Positions 38,234 through 46,443 of a DNA stretch of 64,000 nt are shown one piece after another. The stretch is from contig JAFGPV010000078.1 in NCBI GenBank assembly GCA_016936015.1, positions 62,001-126,000 on the forward strand. The letters are read 5' to 3'. Under the pieces are notes generated by a model, which saw only the letters and a list, made by a program, of their open reading frames with translations, was not told where the DNA came from and searched no databases. This DNA comes from Pirellulales bacterium. Its GTDB lineage: Bacteria; Planctomycetota; Planctomycetia; Pirellulales; Thermoguttaceae. Every line of letters begins with the position of its first letter. The first letter of the stretch is position 1. Position numbers and translations under genes: made by a program.

Positions 38234-39130
38234 ATGAGGTACGATAAACTTCCTCTCACACTTCAAGAGCAAGCCGACCTCCTTTTGTCTCGTGGAATGA
38301 AAGGTGATCGGGACGCGATGATCGAACGTTTGGCGGTGGTGAACTATTACCGCCTCAGTGGCTATTGGTATCCCTTCCGCAATCCCGACAACACCTTTCG
38401 TACAAATACATCTTTTGAAGCAGTCTGGCAACGTTATACCTTCGATCGCCAACTGCGCCTTCTGGTCATGGACGCCATCGAGCGGATCGAAGTTGCTGTT
38501 CGAACACAACTTGCCTATGCCTTGGCACATCAAAGCGGCGATCCCTTTGCATACGCCCTGGATCCAGCTGCATTGCCCGGCTTGACACCCGACGCAAGAA
38601 ATCGTTTTTTAGATGAGTTGACCGAAGAGATTGACCACAGCAAGGAGACGTTTGCCGATCATTTTCGAAGGAAGTACGGTGATAAACACCGCTATATGCC
38701 CATCTGGATTGCCTCCGAAATCATGACCTTCGGAAACATCTTGAAACTCTATATCGGTTCACTTCCTTGCGTCCGAAAAGAATTGGCAGCCGGGTATGGA
38801 ATCCATGACAATGTATTGGAATCATGGATTCTGGCTCTCAGCACCATTCGGAATATCTGTGCCCATCACGGACGCCTTTGGAACCGCCAGTTAGGCACCA
38901 AGCCCAAGATACCTGCAAAGGATTCCGCTTGGCATGATCCAGTTACCGTGGGCAATGACCGTCTTTTTGCTATTTTGACCATTTGCAAATATTGCATCGG
39001 CCGCATTGCTCCGCAAAGCCGTTGGCCCGATCGTTGGCAAAACCTTTTATCCGAATATCCCTATGTTCCGCGAGGTAGTATGGGTATTCCGAACAACTGG
39101 CGGCAATGCCCGATCTGGACGATGCCGTAA
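38234..39130 (+). CDS. Abi_2 (AbiF/AbiD-like) abortive-infection protein
   Basis: The product has 298 residues. It has the Abi_2 pattern: LTLQEQADLLLSRGM near the start, RLAVVNYYRLSGYWYPF, DRQLRLLVMDAIERIEVAVR, the MPIWIASEIMTFGNI helix and HEPN-type RNICAHHGRLWN (Arg206, His211), a likely RNase or tRNA-targeting active site. Codon use is less GC-biased than the neighbours, which fits horizontal transfer. It sits between selB and the fourth selenoprotein and interrupts the selenocysteine island. Members of the family give phage protection by host shutdown. Confidence 0.9.
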   Translation: MRYDKLPLTLQEQADLLLSRGMKGDRDAMIERLAVVNYYRLSGYWYPFRNPDNTFRTNTSFEAVWQRYTFDRQLRLLVMDAIERIEVAVRTQLAYALAHQSGDPFAYALDPAALPGLTPDARNRFLDELTEEIDHSKETFADHFRRKYGDKHRYMPIWIASEIMTFGNILKLYIGSLPCVRKELAAGYGIHDNVLESWILALSTIRNICAHHGRLWNRQLGTKPKIPAKDSAWHDPVTVGNDRLFAILTICKYCIGRIAPQSRWPDRWQNLLSEYPYVPRGSMGIPNNWRQCPIWTMP

Positions 39131-39144
39131 AGAGGAAAGGAAAG

Positions 39145-40473
39145 TTACTTCCCCACCTCAATCTCTTTCTTTCCCACGATCTTCCCGCCCACCGGTCCCA
39201 GGTCGAAGGCGATCTGGACGGTGTACTTGCCGTGGGCGTCTTGGGGCACTCGACACGAGTGCGAGCAGAAGCCGCCTCAGGCAAAGCCCGACGAGCTGCG
39301 GTGCACAACCTTTCCGTCCGGGGCGATGACCGTCACTTCCGCCTCGACGTCCGTGCCCCGGGATTCGCCTTTTTTCTTGGTGTCGCAGGACGAGAGCGAG
39401 AGGCACCCGTCGGCGAGCACCTGGGGCCGGACCTGGAACTCCTCGCCCGGTTTGATCTTCTTCCCTTCCGTGGACATCTGGACGTTGACGACGCAGCGGT
39501 CCAACAGGGTGAGCGTCGTTTCCTTGTCCAGCGGCGCCGGATGGTTCCGAGGCTCCTCGGCATAGAAGTAGTACGACCAGGTCTTCCCGTCGGCGTCGGG
39601 CACTTCGAGTTGCAGGCGGGCGAAGCGGTACTCGCCGTAGGGCACCGGGACGAATTCGTCCATTTTATCCATCGACAGGAACTCGCCGATGTCGCTGACC
39701 AACTCCGCCGCAACCTCGGCCGAGGAGTCCGGCTTCCCGGCCAGCACCAGCCGCAGTTTTCCCTCGCCGACGCTCCGCAGGTTGACCACCACGGCGCCGG
39801 CCAGCGGATCGGAGCGGACGACGTACACCTGGCCGTCCTGGGTGATCGGTTTGCCCAGGGGATACTGCTCCGTCAGCAGGTCGTAACGGCCGTCGGCGCT
39901 GAGGTCGATCCAGACCCGGTCGTGCCCGACGGTGTCCAGGCAGCCGTCGGCGTTGCCGTCGAGGAGCACCACGTCGAATTCCTTCTCCCCCAGCCTCAAT
40001 CGGCCCTGGGCGTAGCCGCGGACGGCGCACCGCAATCCGTCCCCGAGGGCCGAGCGGCGAAGCAACAAGGTCCGCCGGACCTGTTTCTTCTCCGGCTCCG
40101 TTTGCACCGTAATCGCGGCCGGAAGTTCCAGTTGTTTGCCGGACAGAACGTGACGTTCGTTTTCCGACAGCTTGTCGTCGCCGTCGGCGTCGAGCCAGAG
40201 TTCGGCGCCTCCTGCCGCCTTGGGGATCCAGACGATCATCAGGCCCGTCTCGGGCTTCGGGCCGACGGGGAGCAGGCCGTATTTCGCGCCGGCGGGGAAT
40301 TTCTGACCCTCTCCCAGCGGCCGGACCGGCGCGTCGTGAAATTCAATCGCCCGGTACTGCACCGCCGGACGCCCCTGGCAGGTTTCCGCATCCTTGAATT
40401 CCAGGGCCACCGGCACGGCTGACGGATTGGCCGCCAGGTAGAAAATTGGCAGGATAAGCAAGGGAGAGATCAT
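39145..40473 (-). CDS. Exported selenoprotein D (Sec399)
   Basis: The product has 442 residues with UGA at 39279-39277 as codon 399. The start ATG at 40473 has GAGGAG upstream. A hydrophobic signal segment (MISPLLILPIFYLAA) leads into an exported domain with Asp-rich loops (DADGDDKLSENE, DGNADGCLDT, DLSADGRYD). The Sec site is GFA-U-GGFC, with UxxxC as in the tandem family, then SHSCRVP and a 43-residue tail ending KKEIEVGK and TAA 39147-39145. The body is diverged from A-C. The hairpin after the UGA shows a paired change relative to them. The 1219-residue exported protein is 24 bp upstream, in the same operon. Confidence 0.82.
39246..39262 (-). promoter_or_regulatory. SECIS-like hairpin of selenoprotein D
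   Basis: GCACTCG pairs with CGAGTGC around UGU, beginning 14 nt after the UGA. Relative to the other three hairpins, a U-A pair is replaced by C-G on both sides, which is a compensatory change. Confidence 0.85.
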
Positions 40474-40497
40474 TGTGAAAACTCCTCATCAGGTATG

Positions 40498-43400
40498 TCA
40501 AGGACTGAAAACTGCAGCGGGAAATCTGACGCCATTATAATCCGGGTAGTGCGGGCTGAGGTATTCCAACCGCTCGTCGGGCGGGGTGGCCCACAGCTCG
40601 GCCAGGGAGAACAGAAATGTCGGAACGCCGATTTTGGCTTCGGGATCCTTGGCCGAGGCCAACATCCGGTCCGCCTCTTCCATCGCCCGTTGCGGATCGG
40701 CCAACGCCATGGCCGTATGCCAGGGAGAGGATTTCGAGGGATTGCGTTCCAGGATCTGTTTCGCGGTCTCCGGGTCGACCAGGGCCAGGATCTTGGCAAT
40801 ATCGATGGCGGCGCTCCGGACGCTCTCCGGATTTTCGCTCTCCCCGACCGTCGGCCGCAAGGCGAGCACCCGGTAGACCATGCCCTCCACGTCGGGATAG
40901 CCGACCTTCTGGGCCAGGACGGCCAGCTTGGCCATTTCCAGGGCGCGGTCGCCGTCCGAACCGACCGGTTTTCCTAAAGACTGATAATACTTGGCCACGA
41001 TCCGCGCGATCAGCGCCCGGGCCAGCGCGGCGTCGTGCGGGGCGACGGCCGTGGCAACCTCGACCAGGACCTCGCACTCGTTTTGGTCTTTGTCCTCGGG
41101 AATGCGTTCCGCGACGCGGACCGCCTCCGTGGGCCGGGTTTCCGCAATTTGCAGGGCCAACCGCCGCCGGGCCTGCCGGGCGGCGTCGGCGTCCTGCTCC
41201 TTCAGGAGCGATTCCAATTTTTCGACGTCGCCGGCCGTAATGGCGATCTCCATCCGAAGCTTCTCGCGGTCCTCTTCGTCGGCGACCTTTTCCAGCAAGC
41301 CCTCCGCCCGGGCGGTGTCGCAGGCGGCGATGGAACGGATCAGCCGTTCCAGGACGTACTGGAACCGGCCGGACGCCGGCCACTTGGCCGCCATGTCGGC
41401 GGCCTGCCCGGAAAGTTTTTTACCGGCTTCCTTGTTGCCCAATTCCGCCACCAACTCGCCCATCCGGGCCAGTTCCACGGCCCGATCCGGCTGGTCCAGG
41501 CTGCGGACGCGGACGATCGCCTCCTCGGCGCAGCGCAGCGCCTTTTCCTTGTCGGAATCGGCGAAGTGCCGGGCCAGACGTTGCAGCGATTCGTAGGCGT
41601 TTTCCTCTTTCTCGGTCAACAGGCTGAGGGCCTCTTCCAGATCGGCCTCGGCGACGTTCTCGATCGAATTTGACGCCTCCTCGGGCGCGGGGGACCCCAG
41701 TTCCTTCGCCCATTTCTCGGCCTGCTGCGGGTCGAGCCGGGCCATCAAGCCCTGAATCTGCCGCCGGATGTCCGGCTTCTCTTCGACCGGAGGTACGACT
41801 TCGTAGACTACTTTCCCCGCGACTTTTCTCTCCATCACGGTCTCGGAAGACTGCTCGATCGGCTTCTCCTTGGACGGTTTCTGATTCTTCTCCGCCGCGG
41901 CCCAGAGTTTTTCGAGCAGTTTTCGGGCGAGCTGCTTCTGCTCCTCGTAGGGCGTCGCCATCGCCTTGACGGGACGCGAGGTGGCCGGCATGTCGCCGGG
42001 GAGCATCGTCAGGACAACGTTGCCCTCCGTCCCCTCTCCCTTTGGGAGAGGGCTAGGGTGAGGGCAATCTTTTCTCGAATTTGCCCTCACCCCCTGCCCC
42101 TCTCCCGACGGGAGAGGGGCGTTTTTCTTTGCCCCGCATTGGGCGAGTGCACCGGCAAACTGGTAGCCCTCCTTTTCGGCAAAGACGTACACCGGTCCCT
42201 TAAAGAAGCCCGAGAGGCGGAAACGCCCGGCGTCGTCGGAGCGGGTCTCCATCGGCGCGGCGCCGTCGCCCAAGTTGAAAACCCGTGCGCCGGCGACCGG
42301 CTTGCCCTTGGCGTCGACGACCCGACCTGCGACCATTCCTTGCGAATCCCGGAGTACGATCTTACCGAAATCGTGGACCGTGCCGGCCTTGGCCGCCGTC
42401 TCGTGGACGTTTTCGCCGGCGCTTTCATGCCCGGCGGCTTTGAACAGAAGATGGTACGTTTTTTTCGGCCACAGCCCGCCGACGGTGAACCGTCCTTCGG
42501 CGTCGGGTTTGATCTTCCCGATTTTCTGCATTTGGTAGCTGTAGTAAAGATATCTCGGCATGCCCAGGGAGATCTCCGCCTCTGCAAGCGGCCGGCCGTC
42601 ATCGTCCACCGCCGTGCCGCGCAGCGTAAACGTCGTCTTCTCCGAAAGCACCAGGCGGACCGGTCCTTTCTGCATCACCGGCGTCACTCTAACGGGTTCG
42701 GCGGCCAGTTTCTCGGAACGGGCCAGGAGGGTGACGTCTTCCCGGGGATTTCTGTTCGACAGCGTGAACTTGCCCGCCGCGTCGCTCCGCAGAAACTCCG
42801 GGGCGTCGCTCTGCGGATTGAAATCCGTGGTGAAGATCTGGGCGCCCGCAACCGGCTTGCCGGAGGCGTCGACGACCAGCCCTGAGACGTTAATCTTCCG
42901 ATCGAGTTGGAAGGGCGGCAGCGTGACGTTCTCGGAAATCTGAACGTTTCGCTTCCGGTTGAAATCGGCGGACTCGACGTAAGGCTCCGGGAGGTTCGGG
43001 AAATCCACTCGGGCCTGCCCGGGAGGAGCGTGAAGGGTGAACGCCCCGGCGGCATCGGTGGTTGCCTCTCGGATAATGCCCGCCTGGGGGAACATCAATC
43101 GCACGCGAGCGCCCGGGACGCCCTTGCCGGTCTTTCGATCGACCACACGGCCCTGGACTTTCAACGCCGGTTTCACCGTCAGCGTCGCCTCGGCGGTTTC
43201 GCCCGATTTCACTTCAATGGTCCCGCCGGCCTCGGCGTAATAGGCGATCTTCTCGGGGAATTGCGGCATCAGCCGGTATTGCCCGGGCGGGAGATTCTCG
43301 AATCGGAAGGCGCCGTCTTTTTCAACGGTTCCCTTCTCCAAACAGTAGATGCTGACGTCGCCCCCGGAATCGGAGCCTCTTTCCATGCTTCCGAAACAGA

Positions 43401-44157
43401 AGATCGTGATTTCCGAAAGCACCCCGGGATCCTTCACGTCGGCCATCGATCCCCGGATGCCGCCCGAGGCGGTCAGCGATAGGGTTACCGGTTTTTTCAA
43501 GGACCACCGGGCCAACGGATTGCCGTGCTTGACCGTCTTGACCTGGGCGACGAGGTGACCGTCCTCCGGCATGTTCCGCAGGGAAAAACTCCCGTCGTCG
43601 GCCGTCTCCGCGGCCAATTCCTTTTGCAGTTCGTCGGGCATTAAAAGGTAATTCCTCGGAGATCCTCCGCTCATCCATTGCATCGGCCTAACCGATGCTT
43701 TCCCGATCGGCCGGCCGGCGGCGTCGGTCAGCCGGCCGGAATAATCCTTCACGTTGACCAAACGGATTTTCAGATCCTTCCGGGCAGATCCCTCAGGAAG
43801 ACCCTGTCCGAAGAAGGCCCCGCCGATCCGGTTGCGTGCGTCGCGGGCCACGAGCACCAACGACTGCCGATCCGTCGTCAAGTCGTCTTTCTCGATCCGG
43901 GCGAACTGGAAGTTCCCCTTTTCGTCGGCAGTGATTTGGGCGACGGTTTTGATGGTGATATCCATTGCGGCGGTCGCCAGCAACCAAACCTTGGCGCCGA
44001 CCGCCGGCTGACCGTCGGGATCGACGACCGTCCCCGAGACCGATGCTTGAGCCGCCTTTGCCGCCTCCTCTTCATTCCCCAGGCAAAGTCGGCAATTTCC
44101 CAGCCCGATCCCCGTCAACACGGCCACGGCCGCCCCGATATTGCAGAAATATCGCAT
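40498..44157 (-). CDS. Exported 1219-residue protein with repeated carboxypeptidase-regulatory-like domains
   Basis: It starts with a signal peptide (MRYFCNIGAAVAVLTG). Residues about 35-720 hold at least six Ig-like CarboxypepD_reg-type modules, recognisable by repeats such as GTVVDPDGQPAVGAKV, GRLTDAAGRPIGKA, GRVVDRKTGKGVPGARV, GLVVDASGKPVAGAQ and GRVVDAKGKPVAGARV. A Pro/Lys-rich stretch (about residues 680-710) is encoded by the CCCTCTCCC repeat. The C-terminal 450 residues are helical and charged, with TPR-like character (YESLQRLARHFADSDKEKALRCAEE). It is secreted or surface located; the role is unknown. It heads an operon with selenoprotein D. Confidence 0.85.
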   Translation of the reverse strand: MRYFCNIGAAVAVLTGIGLGNCRLCLGNEEEAAKAAQASVSGTVVDPDGQPAVGAKVWLLATAAMDITIKTVAQITADEKGNFQFARIEKDDLTTDRQSLVLVARDARNRIGGAFFGQGLPEGSARKDLKIRLVNVKDYSGRLTDAAGRPIGKASVRPMQWMSGGSPRNYLLMPDELQKELAAETADDGSFSLRNMPEDGHLVAQVKTVKHGNPLARWSLKKPVTLSLTASGGIRGSMADVKDPGVLSEITIFCFGSMERGSDSGGDVSIYCLEKGTVEKDGAFRFENLPPGQYRLMPQFPEKIAYYAEAGGTIEVKSGETAEATLTVKPALKVQGRVVDRKTGKGVPGARVRLMFPQAGIIREATTDAAGAFTLHAPPGQARVDFPNLPEPYVESADFNRKRNVQISENVTLPPFQLDRKINVSGLVVDASGKPVAGAQIFTTDFNPQSDAPEFLRSDAAGKFTLSNRNPREDVTLLARSEKLAAEPVRVTPVMQKGPVRLVLSEKTTFTLRGTAVDDDGRPLAEAEISLGMPRYLYYSYQMQKIGKIKPDAEGRFTVGGLWPKKTYHLLFKAAGHESAGENVHETAAKAGTVHDFGKIVLRDSQGMVAGRVVDAKGKPVAGARVFNLGDGAAPMETRSDDAGRFRLSGFFKGPVYVFAEKEGYQFAGALAQCGAKKNAPLPSGEGQGVRANSRKDCPHPSPLPKGEGTEGNVVLTMLPGDMPATSRPVKAMATPYEEQKQLARKLLEKLWAAAEKNQKPSKEKPIEQSSETVMERKVAGKVVYEVVPPVEEKPDIRRQIQGLMARLDPQQAEKWAKELGSPAPEEASNSIENVAEADLEEALSLLTEKEENAYESLQRLARHFADSDKEKALRCAEEAIVRVRSLDQPDRAVELARMGELVAELGNKEAGKKLSGQAADMAAKWPASGRFQYVLERLIRSIAACDTARAEGLLEKVADEEDREKLRMEIAITAGDVEKLESLLKEQDADAARQARRRLALQIAETRPTEAVRVAERIPEDKDQNECEVLVEVATAVAPHDAALARALIARIVAKYYQSLGKPVGSDGDRALEMAKLAVLAQKVGYPDVEGMVYRVLALRPTVGESENPESVRSAAIDIAKILALVDPETAKQILERNPSKSSPWHTAMALADPQRAMEEADRMLASAKDPEAKIGVPTFLFSLAELWATPPDERLEYLSPHYPDYNGVRFPAAVFSP
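42031..42120. repeat. CCCTCTCCC palindrome inserted in coding sequence
   Basis: This is a copy of the 30238-30325 repeat family, here within the 1219-residue gene and in frame. It encodes a Pro/Gly/Lys-rich stretch (PLPSGEGQG, then HPSPLPKGEG). Confidence 0.85.
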
Positions 44158-44261
44158 TTGGGCACCCTCCTCGATTGCCGTTTATAGCGTATCAATCCGC
44201 CGGCGCGAAGCAGAATCGCCTGGAAATCGGCACCCATCCAAAGTACAATGCTGAAATAAGC

Positions 44262-44334
44262 GTTTAGCCCCGGCACTTGTGCCGGGAGCAGAATTTTTTC
44301 CTACGCACTCCCGGCACAAGTGCCGGGGCTAAAC
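44262..44334. repeat. Dispersed palindromic repeat, 27-bp arms
   Basis: Arms 44262-44288 and 44308-44334 are perfect inverted repeats, the same family as 9505-9577. It lies between the divergent 1219-residue and DUF1571 genes. Confidence 0.87.
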
Positions 44335-44352
44335 TTTCTCTAAGAAAATTCC

Positions 44353-45243
44353 ATGCAAATTCATAAGAAACGTCCATCTTCGGTCGCCGGTTTTTTGATC
44401 TTGGCCCTCCTTGCACTAACCCTGGAAGGCTGCAAACAATCCACGGCCGAATCCCCTGCGGGAAAAACGGGAAATAACGGTTCCGCCGCCGTCCCGGCCT
44501 CCGAGGCTCTGACCGAGAAGCAGATTCTTGCCAGCCGGCACCCGCTGGCCCAGGCCTGGAAACTCGCCCGGGAGGTCAAAACCCACATCGAGAAAGACGT
44601 CCAGGATTACACGGCCACGCTTATCTCCCGCGAGCGGTTTCCGGAGAAAAAAGGAGAATACGTCGACCGGAAAGTCTCCCTCAAAATCCGGCAACAACCC
44701 TTCAGCGCGTATTTCCGTGCCTTGGAACCGGAGAAGGACAAAGGGGGCGAGGCGATCTACGTCGAAGGAAAAAACGACGGCAACGCCCTGGTTCATACCA
44801 CGGGGATCACCGGCTGGGCGTTGGGAACCTTGTCGCTCGATCCCAAGGGAAAAATCCTCATGCGGGATCAACATTATCCGATGACCGATGTGGGATTGCA
44901 CAATCTCACGAAACGGCTGATGGAACAGGCCGCCAAGGATATGCGGTTCGGTGATTGCGAGGTAACGTATTCGGAGGACGCGGAAATCGACGGTCGGCCC
45001 TGCACGTGCGTCACCGTCGTCCACCCGAAACGCCGCAAGGAATTCATCTTCCACAAGGCGAAGATCTTCATCGACAAAGAGTGGAACGTGCCGGTCTGCT
45101 ACGAGGCCTACGATTGGCCCCCCGCCCCGGAAGAAGAACCCGTCCTGCTGGAACGGTTCGAGTACCGCGACCTGAAGATCAATCCCGGCCTGACGGATTT
45201 CGACTTCGATACCAAGAATCCGGAATACAATTACTCGAAATGA
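44353..45243 (+). CDS. DUF1571 family lipoprotein
   Basis: The product has 296 residues. A signal peptide ends at LTLEGC (Cys27). The mature part follows the DUF1571 pattern: DYTATLISRERFP, VSLKIRQQPFSAYFRAL, GGEAIYVEGKNDGNALVH, LSLDPKGKILMRDQHYP and a beta-rich C-terminus. This family is especially common in planctomycetes and resembles outer-membrane lipoprotein sorting folds, but no function is known. The start ATG at 44353 is set by the signal peptide. Confidence 0.85.
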   Translation: MQIHKKRPSSVAGFLILALLALTLEGCKQSTAESPAGKTGNNGSAAVPASEALTEKQILASRHPLAQAWKLAREVKTHIEKDVQDYTATLISRERFPEKKGEYVDRKVSLKIRQQPFSAYFRALEPEKDKGGEAIYVEGKNDGNALVHTTGITGWALGTLSLDPKGKILMRDQHYPMTDVGLHNLTKRLMEQAAKDMRFGDCEVTYSEDAEIDGRPCTCVTVVHPKRRKEFIFHKAKIFIDKEWNVPVCYEAYDWPPAPEEEPVLLERFEYRDLKINPGLTDFDFDTKNPEYNYSK

Positions 45244-45292
45244 TCCTGCCTCTGGTTCCGAAACTCCAGCTTCGGAAACAGGGAAATTATCC

Positions 45293-45694
45293 ATGCCGTC
45301 GCCCTTGCGTTTTCCCGAACTGCTGCGCCGCGCCGACCAAGCCGCCGTGGCCGGCTTGCTGGTGCTGGGCGCCGCGGCCGTCGTCGCCTGGCTGGTCGTA
45401 CAGGGTGGGCTGAGACGGCGGATGATCGAAGTCGATCGGCCCGCGCCGAAGTACGCCCGCTTCCAGGTCAATATCAACGCGGCCGATTGCCCGGAGTTGA
45501 TCCAGCTCCCCGGCATCGGCGATGACCTGGCCCTGCGGATCGTGGAAAACCGCCGCGAACAGGGACCGTTCCGCACGCTCGAGGAACTGCGCCGCGTGCC
45601 GGGCATCGGCCCGAAGACTTTCGAGAAGCTGCGCCCGTATCTCTGCCCGTTGAACGATCCAGGACAACTGGCGAAAAACGGGAAAGGACCTTAG
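45293..45694 (+). CDS. ComEA-like helix-hairpin-helix protein
   Basis: The product has 133 residues. One N-terminal transmembrane helix (AAVAGLLVLGAAAVVAWLVV) is followed by a ComEA-type domain: VNINAADCPELIQLPGIGDDLA, then FRTLEELRRVPGIGPKTFEKL, giving two helix-hairpin-helix units. It probably binds DNA on the outer face of the membrane, as ComEA does in DNA uptake. It lies 49 bp after the DUF1571 gene, with a short TTCCGAAACTCC palindrome in the gap. Confidence 0.88.
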   Translation: MPSPLRFPELLRRADQAAVAGLLVLGAAAVVAWLVVQGGLRRRMIEVDRPAPKYARFQVNINAADCPELIQLPGIGDDLALRIVENRREQGPFRTLEELRRVPGIGPKTFEKLRPYLCPLNDPGQLAKNGKGP

Positions 45695-45763
45695 CCCCTC
45701 GACAGCGAGCCGGGCCGTCCTCGGCCCCGGCGGGGAGTACGAAGTACAGAGTGCAACCAGTCT

Positions 45764-46399
45764 TTACGCCAGGCTCTCCTTCAGCGTCCGGAAGAAAATC
45801 GCCACCGAGACGGAACCCGGATCGACGTGTCCCACGCCCTTCTCTTTTTGATAGCGGACCCGGCCGACTTTGGCGGCCATCGGCCGCGTCGCCTCGCTCC
45901 CCTGCCGGGCCGACTCGGCGAGCGCTTCCAGGATTTCCTTCCAATCCGATCCGTTTTCGATCCTCTCTTTCAGCGCATCGACCGCCGGGGCCAGCGCGTC
46001 GATCATGCTCTTGTCTCCCTCCTGGACCTTGCCCCTCTTTTTAATCGCCTGCAGGGCGGCGTCCAGCATGGCGGTTAGCGCTCCGGGATCGGTTTCCGGC
46101 AGCCCTTCCGCCTTTTTACCCGCCTCGATGAAAAACGTACCGAAAATCACGCCGGTCACTCCGCCGACCTTGCCAAGGAAGGCGTTGCCCGTGGTCGAAA
46201 ACATCGCCGCGATCTCCGGCGAGTCGCCCAGGGCGGGAAATTGGGCCAGCGCTTCCGCAAACCCCCTGGCCATGCTGGCCCCGTGGTCGCCGTCGCCGAT
46301 GACGCCGTCCATCTGGCAGAGCGCCACTTTCTCGTTCTCGAAGGCCGTCGCCAGGTTGGCAAACGTCTTTTGCCAATAATCGCGATTCAAGGATTGCAT
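45764..46399 (-). CDS. dhaL: DhaL-type ADP-binding kinase subunit
   Basis: The product has 211 residues. It belongs to the DAK2/DhaL fold: GVIGDGDHGASMARGF carries the Asp residues that hold Mg-ADP, followed by GNAFLGKVGGVTG and GDKSMIDALAPA. DhaL works with DhaK to phosphorylate small ketoses. No DhaM phosphotransferase gene is present here, so the phosphate donor (ATP or PTS) is open. It is 44 bp after dhaK with a CTCCCGAAGGGAG palindrome in the gap. Confidence 0.92.
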   Translation of the reverse strand: MQSLNRDYWQKTFANLATAFENEKVALCQMDGVIGDGDHGASMARGFAEALAQFPALGDSPEIAAMFSTTGNAFLGKVGGVTGVIFGTFFIEAGKKAEGLPETDPGALTAMLDAALQAIKKRGKVQEGDKSMIDALAPAVDALKERIENGSDWKEILEALAESARQGSEATRPMAAKVGRVRYQKEKGVGHVDPGSVSVAIFFRTLKESLA

Positions 46400-46404
46400 A
46401 GAGG

Positions 46405-46440
46405 GCCCTCACCCTGACCCTCTCCCGAAGGGAGAGGGGA
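46405..46440. repeat. Short CCCTCTCCC palindrome between dhaK and dhaL
   Basis: A CTCCCGAAGGGAG palindrome preceded by CCCTCACCC belongs to the family at 30238 and 42031. As it lies inside a transcript it may affect dhaL translation or stability. Confidence 0.75.
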
Positions 46441-46443
46441 CTA

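Noticed and set aside
23189-40473. Reassignment of UGA to an ordinary amino acid throughout the genome
   Set aside because: UGA serves as a normal stop in selB, the kinase and other genes, and internal UGAs occur only in the four genes that carry the hairpin.
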